Origin: Opitutia bacterium Tous-C1TDCM | GTDB lineage: Bacteria > Verrucomicrobiota > Verrucomicrobiia > Opitutales > Opitutaceae | Assembly: GCA_002288455.1 (NCBI GenBank) | Contig: NEUS01000040.1 | Coordinates: 1 to 32,801 of the forward strand | DNA length: 32,801 nucleotides | Reading direction: 5' to 3' | In this document: positions 24,676 through 32,778 of the stretch, piece after piece | Position numbering within the stretch: position 1 is the stretch's first letter | Layout of the letters: every line of letters begins with the position of its first letter | The notes under the pieces: generated by a model | The model's input: the letters and a program-made list of their open reading frames with translations, nothing else | Told to the model about the DNA's origin: nothing | Databases searched by the model: none | Program-made: the position numbers and the translations under genes

Positions 24676-24693
24676 CCGGCGCTTCGGCGCCGG
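24676..24693. terminator. 7-bp stem with TTCG tetraloop
   Basis: CCGGCGC (24676-24682) pairs perfectly with GCGCCGG (24687-24693) around the very stable TTCG tetraloop, starting two bases after the sigma-factor stop. There is no strong T run, so termination is likely but unproven. On the minus strand it follows heptamer array 3. Confidence 0.55.
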
Positions 24694-24718
24694 TCTCCCG
24701 GTTTACGCCCTTACGGCT

Positions 24719-24774
24719 CCGGTCTCCGAATTCCGGTTTCCGGTTTTGAAATTCCGGTTTTCGAACTCCGGTTT
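24719..24774. repeat. heptamer tandem array 3 (8 units)
   Basis: Eight abutting 7-bp units in exact register. CCGGTTT occurs at 24733, 24740, 24754 and 24768, and CCGGTCT at 24719. The variants CCGAATT (24726), TGAAATT (24747) and TCGAACT (24761) are interleaved. Every unit ends in pyrimidine-T. The array lies 16 bases beyond the LytTR regulator stop (minus strand) and 44 bases beyond the sigma-factor stop. TCGAACT differs by one base from a unit of array 1 (TTGAACT), tying the arrays into one family. Confidence 0.75.
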
Positions 24775-24790
24775 TCCGCGCCCGGTCCGT

Positions 24791-25558
24791 TCACCCGAAC
24801 TTCAACCGGTCCTGCAATTCGCGCAACCCGCGGGTCATCGGCAGCCGCGTGCCCCCGGTGATCACGATGACGTGCTCGTTGTTGAACGTGGGTTCCACAT
24901 GCTCGACCCGGTCGAGATTGACCATGGCGGAACGGCTGACCCGCACGAATTCCTTCGGCGACAGCTGCTCCTCGAAGGTCGCCAGCGTCTCGCGCACGAC
25001 GTGGTTTTCCTTGCCGGCATGCAGCACGACGTAGTTGCCCGAAGCCTCGATCCAATCGATGTCGCCCGTGCGCACAAAACGCACCCGGTTGCGGTCCCGC
25101 ACCACCACGCGCGCCAGGTATTCCGGCTTCGCCGCCGGCTGGGCCTGCTGCGCGAGCAACGCCAGCAGCCGCTGCGTCGCCTCGTCCGGTTGCTTCCGCG
25201 CCAATTGCTCCCGCGCCCGCGCCACCGCCGCCTTGAAACGCGTCACCTTGAAAGGCTTCAGCACGTAGTCGAGCGCCTGCGCCTCGAACGCCTTCACCGC
25301 GTGCTCGTCGAACGCCGTCACGAAAATCACCGTCGGCAACGGCGGCGCCAATTCGCGCAGCACCTGGAAGCCGTCCATCTCCGGCATCTGCACGTCGAGA
25401 AACAGCAAATCCGGCCGCCGGCCGCGCAAGGCTTCCAGCGCCTCGGCCCCGTTGCTGCATTCGGCCAGCAGTTCGAAATCCCCCTCGGCTTCCAGCAGCG
25501 TGCGGATCCGCTCCCGGGCCAACGGTTCGTCGTCGACGATCATGGCGGTAAACTTCAT
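24791..25558 (-). CDS. LytTR-family response regulator
   Basis: A 255-residue protein. The receiver domain (1-120) has the acidic pocket VDDEP (9-11), the phospho-acceptor Asp55 in FLDVQMPEMDG, Thr in VTAFDEHA and Lys in VLKPFK. The LytTR DNA-binding domain (about 150-255) shows the usual RVRFVRTGDIDWIEASGNYVVLH, FVRVSRSAMVNLDRVE and PMTRGLRELQDRL blocks. The start overlaps the kinase stop (ATGA on the minus strand) and has a good GGAAGGGGA ribosome site, one of the few in this window. The longer open frame upstream is a shadow of the kinase. LytTR proteins bind paired short direct repeats; targets are unknown. Confidence 0.93.
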   Translation of the reverse strand: MKFTAMIVDDEPLARERIRTLLEAEGDFELLAECSNGAEALEALRGRRPDLLFLDVQMPEMDGFQVLRELAPPLPTVIFVTAFDEHAVKAFEAQALDYVLKPFKVTRFKAAVARAREQLARKQPDEATQRLLALLAQQAQPAAKPEYLARVVVRDRNRVRFVRTGDIDWIEASGNYVVLHAGKENHVVRETLATFEEQLSPKEFVRVSRSAMVNLDRVEHVEPTFNNEHVIVITGGTRLPMTRGLRELQDRLKFG

Positions 25559-26940
25559 GCGGCGTCCCCTTCCGCCGGTTCCTGCTCCCGCTTCGTGCGG
25601 GCCGGCAGCACGATCCGCACCTCGACGCCGCCCGCCTCCGGCGCGACCAATTCCAGCCGGCCCTCGTCCCCGTGCAACGCGCGCAGCCGCTGCTCTGTAT
25701 TCGAAATTCCGATGCCGCGCCGCGACGTTGCGGTCGCCGCGGCCTTCAGCCCGACGCCGTCGTCCGCCACGACCAGCCGCAGATTTTCGCCCTCGCGGTC
25801 CGCGCGGATCGTCAGCGTGCCGGGCGCGCGCCGCGGCTCGATCCCGTGGCGCACGGCGTTTTCGGCCAGCGGCTGCAGGACAAAGGTCGGCACCAGCACC
25901 CGGAGGGCCGCGGGATCGATTTCCCGGACGATCTTCAGCCGCTCGCCCAGCCGCGTCTGCTCGATCGCCAGATAGCAATCGAGCAATTCCAACTCCCGCG
26001 CGAGCGGCACCTCGTGTTCCGAGGTCTGCAGGGAAAGGCGCAGCAATTCGCTCAGATCGCCGATCAGCTCGTCCGCCGCGTTCGCGTCCCGATGCACCAG
26101 CGTCGAGATCGCGTTGAGCGTGTTGAACAGAAAATGCGGCTGCAGTTGCAGCCGGAGCGCATCGAGCTTCGCGCGGCTCAGGCCCGCGGCGAGCGCCATC
26201 GCTTCCCGCTCCCGGTCCTGCGCGCGCCGGTAGTAGGCAAACGCATGCGCCAGACAGGCGATGATCGCGTAGATGGTCGCGTTCACGTTGGCGCGCAGGA
26301 CAATCCCGCTGAACGGCGGCCAGAACCGCATCATCCAGCCGCTCCCGGCCCCGCCCGGCATCGGGCGCGGCCCGCCTTTGCCGCTGCGGAAATCAGGCGC
26401 GGTCTTTTCTCCCGGCGCCTCCGGCCCCGCGTCCACCGGCGGCAGGCGCGGCAGGCGTTCCCGCTCCGCCCGGAATCCCTCCGGCATCGGCCGGTCGCGC
26501 CAGTCTCGGCGGGTTCGTTCGGGCAAGGTCCCATCCGGGGGCGCCATCGTTTCGAAACGTTCCCGCGGCATCGGTCCGCGCCCGCCGCGCGAGCCCGGCG
26601 CCGGCGCAAACTGCGCCCCGATCCACAGCATCGCCCCCGAACAGACCAGACACGCCGCCAAATGCACCGGCACGCTCCGCCGCAATTGTCCCCGTTCCAG
26701 CGGAAATCGCCGCGCCAGCCAGAACACCGCCGGCGCAAACACGATCCACGGCAGCCAGTGGCTGGCCGAAAAGATCAACGCCTCCGTGCGCGTCGACCAA
26801 CCCGACATCTCGATGAGGCCGGCGAACACCAGCGCCAGCACCACCCACAGCAGCGCCTGCCCCGCCAGCACCGTGCGCAGGCGCCAAGGTCGGGCTTTCG
26901 TCGGGGTCGGCACAGGATGAGTTGTCGAAGTCTCAGGCAC
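25555..26940 (-). CDS. LytS/YehU-type sensor histidine kinase
   Basis: About 461 residues from GTG 26940. Other non-ATG starts at 26912, 26949 and 26970 are possible, and the open frame further upstream is non-coding. Membrane segments lie near 24-45, 59-78, 92-110 and 219-237. A Pro/Arg/Gly-rich stretch of about 95 residues lies between segments 3 and 4. The His_kinase domain has the phospho-acceptor His269 in LQPHFLFNTLNAIS. The ATP-binding domain has LAENAVRHGIEP (N box), VVADDGVGL (G1) and RRGIGISNTEQRL (G2). It phosphorylates the coupled LytTR regulator. The signal is unknown. Confidence 0.88.
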   Translation of the reverse strand: MPETSTTHPVPTPTKARPWRLRTVLAGQALLWVVLALVFAGLIEMSGWSTRTEALIFSASHWLPWIVFAPAVFWLARRFPLERGQLRRSVPVHLAACLVCSGAMLWIGAQFAPAPGSRGGRGPMPRERFETMAPPDGTLPERTRRDWRDRPMPEGFRAERERLPRLPPVDAGPEAPGEKTAPDFRSGKGGPRPMPGGAGSGWMMRFWPPFSGIVLRANVNATIYAIIACLAHAFAYYRRAQDREREAMALAAGLSRAKLDALRLQLQPHFLFNTLNAISTLVHRDANAADELIGDLSELLRLSLQTSEHEVPLARELELLDCYLAIEQTRLGERLKIVREIDPAALRVLVPTFVLQPLAENAVRHGIEPRRAPGTLTIRADREGENLRLVVADDGVGLKAAATATSRRGIGISNTEQRLRALHGDEGRLELVAPEAGGVEVRIVLPARTKREQEPAEGDAA

Positions 26941-26976
26941 GGGGTTCAATGGTGAAAACGCTCCGGCCACCTTGCC

Positions 26977-27071
26977 CGAATCCCCGCCCGCGCCGAGTCC
27001 CGTGGGACGAAGCCGCCTTTTTTTGGAGCCAAGGTCCGGTCCGCCTCCCGCTCCGCCGAATCCCCGCCCGC
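26977..27071. repeat. 15-bp direct repeat, two copies in the divergent promoter region
   Basis: CGAATCCCCGCCCGC occurs at 26977-26991 and again at 27057-27071, exactly 80 bases apart, between the kinase gene and the giant secreted-protein gene. It might be a regulator site or chance in GC-rich DNA. It does not match the LytTR-site pattern. The rest of the 26941-27181 gap holds only a T-rich patch (27018-27024). Confidence 0.35.
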
Positions 27072-27181
27072 ACCGGATTCCCCCGCCTTCGGCCCCGGCG
27101 CGCTGCGCCTTCCGCCGATCTCGCTTGGCTCGCCCTATGTCGCACTTCCGTCCCATTCTCCTCGCGCTCGTCTTCCTGCTC

Positions 27182-30100
27182 ATGCCCACGTTCCGCCTCC
27201 GTCCCGTCGCCGCTCTCGTTGTCGCCCTCCTCTCGGCGCTTGCCACTCCGCTCGCCGGCGCTCCGGTGCTCAACGAGCTCATGGCCCGGCCCGGCACCGG
27301 CTATCCGGAGGACCCCGCCCTCGAGTTCATCGAAATCCACAATCCGGATACGACGGCCGCGAGTCTCGCCGGCTGGGCGCTGACCCAGGGCGTCGACTTC
27401 GTCTTCCCCGCCGGCACCTCGATTCCCGCCGGCGGTTACCTCGTCGTCGCCGCCAATCCCGCCGCGCTCCGCGCCGCCGCGCCCGCGCTCGCCGCCGCCG
27501 CCGTCGTGGGCCCTTGGCGCTCCGGCGCCACTCTCGCGAACCGCGGCGAGACCGTCACCCTCGCCAACGCCGCCGGCACCGTCGTCGACCGGGTCGACTA
27601 CGCGGACGAAGGCGACTGGGCCGTCCGCACCCGCGACGCGCTCGGCGGCTGGTCCTGGGTCTCCCCCGCCTTCGACGCCGGCCGCTCCCTCGAACGCCGC
27701 AATCCGCGCCTCGCCGTCGCCCACGCGCATAATTGGGGTCCCTCGGCCGCCGCCGGCGGCACCCCCGGCGCCGCCAACTCGCTGCTCGCCGCCAATCTCG
27801 CTCCCGTGATTTCGGGCGTGTCCCACCAGCCGGCCGTGCCGAACAGCACCGAGGCCGTCACGATCTCCGCGCGGCTCCGCGACGAATCCGCCGCGTCCGC
27901 CCTCGCCGCGACGCTCCACTGGCGCGACGCCACCTCCGCTTCGCCCGGCGCTTTCCAAACTGTCGCCATGAACCACGTCGGCGACGGCATCTTCACCGCC
28001 GGTCTCGCCGCTTTGCCCGACCGCACGGTCGTCGAATACTACATCTCCGCCACCGACGGCGCCCTCGCCCGCACCTGGCCCGCCCCGAGCAACGAAGGCC
28101 AGAACACCAACGCCGTTTACCAAGTGGACAACGAAGTCGTGGCCGGCCCCGCCGCAGTCTATCGTTTCGTCCTCACGGGATCGGAAAATGCCGCCTTCGC
28201 CGCCTACACCGCCACCGTCGCCGGCCCCGGTGGCGGCGGCCCGGGCGGCGGCATCGGCGACCGCCGGTTCAACTTCACCTTGGTCGCGACCCGCGGCGCC
28301 GACGCCACCGTCCGGCACCTCGCCTCGATGCGCGTCCGCGGCAACAGCTCCCGCAACTACGCCATCAAGCCCCTCCGGATCTCCCTGCCCAGCGACGACC
28401 GCTGGGGCGGCGTCAGCGACTTCATCATCGGCACCCACGGCGCCCCGGTCCAACTGCTCGCCCACCGCATCCAACGCGCCGCCGGTCTCGTCACCGGCGA
28501 CGCCACGCCCATCGAGGTCCGCCGCAACGGCGTCAAAGCCACGGTCGCCGTCGGCAACACCGCCGACCACGGCCAACTCATGCGCATCGAGGAACTCGAC
28601 GGCGATTTCCTCGACAACCACTTCCCGCTCGCCGCCTCCGCGCAACTCTACCGCAAGGTCGCCATCTCCAACTGGGCCTACACCTCCGCCGCCGCCCCGG
28701 CCAATCCCGACCTCACCTGGTCGGGCTGGTCCAAACAGAACAACGGCGCCGCCAACGACTGGAGCGATGTCATGGCCTTCACCAAGGTCTGGCAGGACAC
28801 CCTCGCCGGCTACTTCACCGGCGCCGCCGCCGGCAACGTCGCGGCCGGCACCTGGAACGGCACCCCGGTCTCCGCCGCCGACTACGCCAAACTCGCCGAA
28901 GTCGCCGACCTCGACTACCTCGCCCGCTGGCTCGCGGTGATGACGGTCATACCCAACGCCGAGGAAAATCTCTCCACCGGCGAGGACGACGACTACGCCG
29001 CCGCCTTCGTGGGCGACGGCACCCGCACCCGGATGTATCCGTTGCCCCATGACATGGATACGACCTTCGGCCTCGGCGAGGTGGCCGTTTCCGCCACCGC
29101 CAAGGGGCTCTACGACAGCACCGAGATCGGTCCCCGCACCGGCAACTTCGCCGACACCCAGATGGAACCGCTGCTGCCTCTGCTCGGCGATTCCACCCGG
29201 CCCGGCCACGCCGCCTTCCGCGAAAAGTACCTCACGACGATCCGCGAACTCTTCGGTTCGGTCTTCGACGCCGACACCTCCACGAATGCCAACCCGCCGT
29301 TCTACCAATTCGTCGACAACCACCTCGGCTGGACGCCGGCGAGCTACCGCCAGCAGATCAAATCCTTCATGACCGCGCGGCAAACGCACCTGCTCGGCCT
29401 GATCGGCGCCGCGAAGATCGCGCCCGCCGCCGCCACGAGCACCGCCACCGCGGCCGCCGCTTCCGCACCCACGCTGCGCTTGAACGAAGTCCTCGCCGCC
29501 AACACCCGCCTCGCCAACGGCACCGCGTTTCCCGACCTCATCGAACTGCACAACGCCGGTCCCGCCGAAATTTCCCTCACCGGGAAGAGCCTCACCGACG
29601 ACCCCGCCGAACCCCGCAAGTACGTCTTCCCCGCCAACACCGTGATCCCCGCAGGCGGCTTTCTCGTCGTCTCCGCCACCGCCGGCTCCGTCGCCACCGG
29701 TCTCAACACCGGCTTCGCCCTCGATGCCGAAGGCGACACCGTCCGCCTCTACGACAGCCCGGGCAACAACGGCGTCCTCCTCGACAGCGTCGCCTTCGGT
29801 TTCCAGATCCCCGATTTCTCGATCTCCCGCACCGGCGCGGACGCGACGACGTGGGCCCTCACCGCTCCGACCGCGGGAGCCGCCAACGGCAACGCCGTCG
29901 CGCTCGCCCCGCCTTCCGGCCTGCGCCTCAACGAATGGGCCGCCCACGTGGAATTCCGCCTCGATCACGATCTGATCGAATTGCACAACCCCGCCGCCCA
30001 ACCGGTCGCGCTCGCCGGCCTGCGGCTCAGCGACGATTTCGCCCGGCCCAACCGCTTCGTCTTCCCGGGCCTCAGCTTCATCGCCCCCTCCGGTTTCCTC

Positions 30101-31927
30101 CCGCTCTACGGCGCCGACTTCGGCTTCGGCCTCGACGGCGATTTCGACTTCATCTTCCTGGCCGGTGAAAACGGCGCCGCCATCGATGCCGTCGACTTGG
30201 TTTCCCAACCTTTCGACACCTCGACCGGCCGCAGTCCCGACGGCGGTCCCGCCTACGCCAGTTTCGACATTCCGACCCCCGGCATCGCCAATACGACCGC
30301 GTTGCCGGCCGCGTTATCCGCGCTGCTCGCGCAACTGCGGATCACGGAAGTCATGTACAATCCGACCGGCGGCAACGATTACGAATTCGTCGAAGTGCAG
30401 AACATCGGGAGCTCCGCCCTCGACCTCGGCGGCGTGCGTTTCACCAACGGTCTCGACTACACCTTTCCCGCCGGCACGTCCCTCGCCCCCGGCGCTTACA
30501 CCGTCGTCGCGCGCAACCGCACCGCCTTTCTCAGCCGCTACCCCGCCGCCGCCGCCAGCCTCGCGCCCGGCACCTTCTCCGGCACCCTCGACAACAACGG
30601 GGAAAACATCGCGCTCACGCTGCCCGAGCCGTGGTACGTCCACATCGTCCGCTTCCGCTACGAATCCACCTGGCAACCTTTGACCGCCGGCAACGGCTTC
30701 GCCCTCTCCGTCCGCTCGCCCGCCGCCACCGCCGTGCGCGCGCTCTCGACCGCCTCGAGTTGGCGCGCCTCCGCCGCCGCCAACGGCAGTCCCGGCAGCG
30801 CCGATTCCTCCACCGTCACCATCGCGGCGCTCGCCGGCCCCGCCGTCACCGCCACCGCCGGCTCGTCCGCCACGATTGGCGTGCGCGTCTCGGCCAACGG
30901 CCCGGTCTCCTACCAATGGCAGCAACTGGTCAACGGTACCTGGATCAATCTCACCGGTGCCACCGCCGCCACCTACACCGTCGCCAGCGCCCAGGCCTTC
31001 AACTCCGGCTCCTATCGCGTGCTCGTCACCGCCGACGGTTCCACCCTCACCAGCGACACCACCGTCCTCACCGTCGTCGGCGCCACCGGCACCAATTCCT
31101 CCCGCCTCGTCAACATCTCGACCCGCGCGCAATCGCTCACCGGCAGCAACGCCGTTGTCCCCGGCTTCGTCGTCGCCGGCTCCGCGAGCAAACGTCTCCT
31201 CATCCGCGCCGTCGGCCCGACCCTCGGCGCCTTCGGCGTTTCCGGCGTGCTCGCCGATCCGAATCTGACGCTGCAACGCTACAACTCCGCCACCGCGACC
31301 TATTCGACCGTCGCCGCCAACGACAACTGGGCCGCCGCGACCAACGCCGCGACCGTCACCACCACCACCGCCGCCGTCGGCGGTTTTGCCCTCGGCGCCA
31401 CCGCCGCCGACGCCGCCTTGCTCGTCGATCTCGCGCCCGGCCAATACACCGCCGCCGTCGGCGCCCCCAACGACGGCACCGGCGTCGCCCTCGTCGAACT
31501 CTACGATGCCGATGCCGGCACTCCGGTCAGCCGCCTCGCCAACCTCGCCACCCGCGCCTTCGTCGGCACCGGCGACGCCGCCGTCGCCGCCGGTTTTGTC
31601 ATTTCCGGCTCCGGCACCAAGACGCTCCTCGTGCGCGCCGTCGGCCCCACGCTCGGGGGCTTCGGCGTGACGGGCTCGCTTGCCGATCCGCAACTCGCAT
31701 TGTTCAGCGGCGCCCAATCGATTCTCGCCAACGACGACTGGAGCACCGGCCCCGGCGCCGCCACCACCGCGACCGTCGCGGCTCAGGTCGGCGCCTTTGC
31801 CCTGCCGACCGGCAGCAAAGACGCCGCCTTCGTCGTCACGCTTCCCGCCGGCGCCTACACGGTCCAAGTCAACGGCGCCAACAGCACCACCGGCGTCGCC
31901 CTCGTCGAGGTTTACGAAGTCCCGTAA
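27182..31927 (+). CDS. giant secreted lamin-tail / CotH-kinase-like protein with C-terminal repeats
   Basis: 1581 residues from ATG 27182, which gives a clean signal peptide (RLRPVAALVVALLSALATPLAGA); ATG 27137 is an alternative. Domain order: lamin-tail domain about 30-146 (LNELMARPG, FIEIHNP); a spacer; CotH kinase-like domain about 360-735 with MRVRGNSSRNYAIKPLRI near 384 and the metal-binding PHDMDTTFG near 622; lamin-tail domains near 765-878, 914-1008 and 1052-1157, each opening LRLNE or LRITE; an Ig-like domain near 1217-1300 (SYQWQQLVNGTW); and two copies of a 'GFVVAGS.K.LLIRAVGPTL' repeat to the end. CotH proteins phosphorylate extracellular proteins, and lamin-tail domains bind surfaces or nucleic acid. 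It is probably a cell-surface or extracellular protein. Confidence 0.87.
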   Translation: MPTFRLRPVAALVVALLSALATPLAGAPVLNELMARPGTGYPEDPALEFIEIHNPDTTAASLAGWALTQGVDFVFPAGTSIPAGGYLVVAANPAALRAAAPALAAAAVVGPWRSGATLANRGETVTLANAAGTVVDRVDYADEGDWAVRTRDALGGWSWVSPAFDAGRSLERRNPRLAVAHAHNWGPSAAAGGTPGAANSLLAANLAPVISGVSHQPAVPNSTEAVTISARLRDESAASALAATLHWRDATSASPGAFQTVAMNHVGDGIFTAGLAALPDRTVVEYYISATDGALARTWPAPSNEGQNTNAVYQVDNEVVAGPAAVYRFVLTGSENAAFAAYTATVAGPGGGGPGGGIGDRRFNFTLVATRGADATVRHLASMRVRGNSSRNYAIKPLRISLPSDDRWGGVSDFIIGTHGAPVQLLAHRIQRAAGLVTGDATPIEVRRNGVKATVAVGNTADHGQLMRIEELDGDFLDNHFPLAASAQLYRKVAISNWAYTSAAAPANPDLTWSGWSKQNNGAANDWSDVMAFTKVWQDTLAGYFTGAAAGNVAAGTWNGTPVSAADYAKLAEVADLDYLARWLAVMTVIPNAEENLSTGEDDDYAAAFVGDGTRTRMYPLPHDMDTTFGLGEVAVSATAKGLYDSTEIGPRTGNFADTQMEPLLPLLGDSTRPGHAAFREKYLTTIRELFGSVFDADTSTNANPPFYQFVDNHLGWTPASYRQQIKSFMTARQTHLLGLIGAAKIAPAAATSTATAAAASAPTLRLNEVLAANTRLANGTAFPDLIELHNAGPAEISLTGKSLTDDPAEPRKYVFPANTVIPAGGFLVVSATAGSVATGLNTGFALDAEGDTVRLYDSPGNNGVLLDSVAFGFQIPDFSISRTGADATTWALTAPTAGAANGNAVALAPPSGLRLNEWAAHVEFRLDHDLIELHNPAAQPVALAGLRLSDDFARPNRFVFPGLSFIAPSGFLPLYGADFGFGLDGDFDFIFLAGENGAAIDAVDLVSQPFDTSTGRSPDGGPAYASFDIPTPGIANTTALPAALSALLAQLRITEVMYNPTGGNDYEFVEVQNIGSSALDLGGVRFTNGLDYTFPAGTSLAPGAYTVVARNRTAFLSRYPAAAASLAPGTFSGTLDNNGENIALTLPEPWYVHIVRFRYESTWQPLTAGNGFALSVRSPAATAVRALSTASSWRASAAANGSPGSADSSTVTIAALAGPAVTATAGSSATIGVRVSANGPVSYQWQQLVNGTWINLTGATAATYTVASAQAFNSGSYRVLVTADGSTLTSDTTVLTVVGATGTNSSRLVNISTRAQSLTGSNAVVPGFVVAGSASKRLLIRAVGPTLGAFGVSGVLADPNLTLQRYNSATATYSTVAANDNWAAATNAATVTTTTAAVGGFALGATAADAALLVDLAPGQYTAAVGAPNDGTGVALVELYDADAGTPVSRLANLATRAFVGTGDAAVAAGFVISGSGTKTLLVRAVGPTLGGFGVTGSLADPQLALFSGAQSILANDDWSTGPGAATTATVAAQVGAFALPTGSKDAAFVVTLPAGAYTVQVNGANSTTGVALVEVYEVP
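31100..31921 (+). repeat. two-copy protein repeat inside the giant secreted protein
   Basis: Copy 1 starts at 31100 (SRLVNISTRAQ) and copy 2 at 31529 (SRLANLATRAF), a period of 429 bases. Each runs STRA, GFV.(A/S)GS, LL(I/V)RAVGPTLG.FGV.G, LADP.L.L, NDDW/NDNW, then a closing GVALVE.Y block. The DNA has diverged while the protein pattern holds, pointing to an old duplication under protein-level selection. Confidence 0.75.
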
Positions 31928-31993
31928 GCCCGACGTCTCGCGTCTGAAAGCCGGCTGCCGCACGCTGCGGGCTTGCCGCTCTCCCGCCGGCGT

Positions 31994-32027
31994 GGCTGCG
32001 TTGCGGCAACGTCCGCAGCCCTGCGCG
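31994..32027 (+). terminator. possible terminator between the giant gene and the dehydrogenase
   Basis: GGCTGCG (31994-32000) pairs with CGCAGCC (32014-32020), with a partly self-complementary loop (TTG...CAA). It is followed a few bases later by a broken T-rich stretch. The hairpin is convincing but the T run is poor, so termination strength is uncertain. Confidence 0.35.
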
Positions 32028-32040
32028 TTTCCTTTCTCCG

Positions 32041-32778
32041 ATGTCCTCCGACCCCGCTTCCCCTTCTGTCGCAGTCGTTACCGGCGCCGGTTCCGGCGTC
32101 GGCCGCGCGACCGCCCTGCTCTTCGCCCGCCACGGCTGGCACGTCACGCTCGTCGGCCGCCGGCCCGAGGCTCTCGCCGAGACCGTCGCCCTCGCCCCGG
32201 CCGCGGATCGGGCCCGGCTCGTGGCGGTGCCCTGCGACCTGGGCAATCCGGACGCCATCGCCGCCCTCGCCCGCGACGTCCTTGCGCGTTGCGGCCGCAT
32301 CGATGTCCTCGTCAACGCCGCCGGCAGCAACATCCCGCAACGTTCCCTCGGCGAACTTTCCCGCGCGGACTACGCCTCGGTGATGGACGCCAACGTCACC
32401 GGAGTCCTCTGGATCGTGCAGGCCTTTCTCCCCGCGATGCGCGCGGCCGGCCAAGGCACCATCGTCAACATCGGCTCCGAAGCCGGCAAACAGGCGTCGG
32501 CCAAAGCCGGCGCCGCCTACGTCGTTTCCAAATTCGGCCTCACCGGGCTCACCCAGACGATCAACGCCGAGGAACGCGCACACGGCATCCGCGCCACGTG
32601 TGTGTTTCCCGGCGACATCGACACTCCTTTGCTCAACAAGCGCCCCGTCCCGCCGCCGCCCGAGGCCCGGACCAAGATGATGCAGCCCGAGGACATCGCC
32701 GCCTGCGCCTGGTTCGCCGCGACGCTGCCGGCGCGGGCGACGATCGAGGAAATCTTGATTCGCCCGTCCCGGACCTGA
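32041..32778 (+). CDS. short-chain dehydrogenase/reductase (SDR)
   Basis: A 245-residue classical SDR. Cofactor motif TGAGSGVG lies near residue 14, and Arg after the second strand (LVGRRPEAL) favours NADP. The structural NAAG motif is in LVNAAGSNIPQ. Catalytic residues are Asn in MDANVTGVLW, Ser in IVNIGSEAGK, and Tyr and Lys in AAYVVSKFGLTG. The C-terminal PEDIAACAWFAATLPARATIEEILIRP block is the usual SDR end, close to the YdfG/serine-dehydrogenase group. The substrate is unknown. It begins 113 bases after the giant secreted-protein gene and ends 23 bases before the window edge, where an A run starts that could belong to a terminator cut off by the boundary. Confidence 0.9.
   Translation: MSSDPASPSVAVVTGAGSGVGRATALLFARHGWHVTLVGRRPEALAETVALAPAADRARLVAVPCDLGNPDAIAALARDVLARCGRIDVLVNAAGSNIPQRSLGELSRADYASVMDANVTGVLWIVQAFLPAMRAAGQGTIVNIGSEAGKQASAKAGAAYVVSKFGLTGLTQTINAEERAHGIRATCVFPGDIDTPLLNKRPVPPPPEARTKMMQPEDIAACAWFAATLPARATIEEILIRPSRT

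Noticed and set aside
24719-24774. Heptamer array considered as a CRISPR or an operator cluster
   Set aside because: Units are 7 bp and abut with no unique spacers, and no cas gene is present. Position at gene 3' ends does not suit an operator.
23189-25975. Plus-strand frame of 928 codons spanning the dehydrogenase, sigma factor and two-component genes
   Set aside because: Arg/Pro-rich shadow translation crossing several genes with clear domains in other frames.
26977-27071. 15-bp direct repeat considered as a LytTR binding site
   Set aside because: LytTR sites are about 9-bp repeats spaced about 12 bp with a TAC/GTT-type core. This GC-rich repeat 80 bp apart does not fit.
26933-30208. Very long minus-strand open frame (1091 codons) antisense to the giant secreted-protein gene
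   Set aside because: Its product is Gly/Val/Glu/Ala-rich with no domain, and it mirrors the codon bias of the opposite gene. It is a shadow frame caused by high GC.
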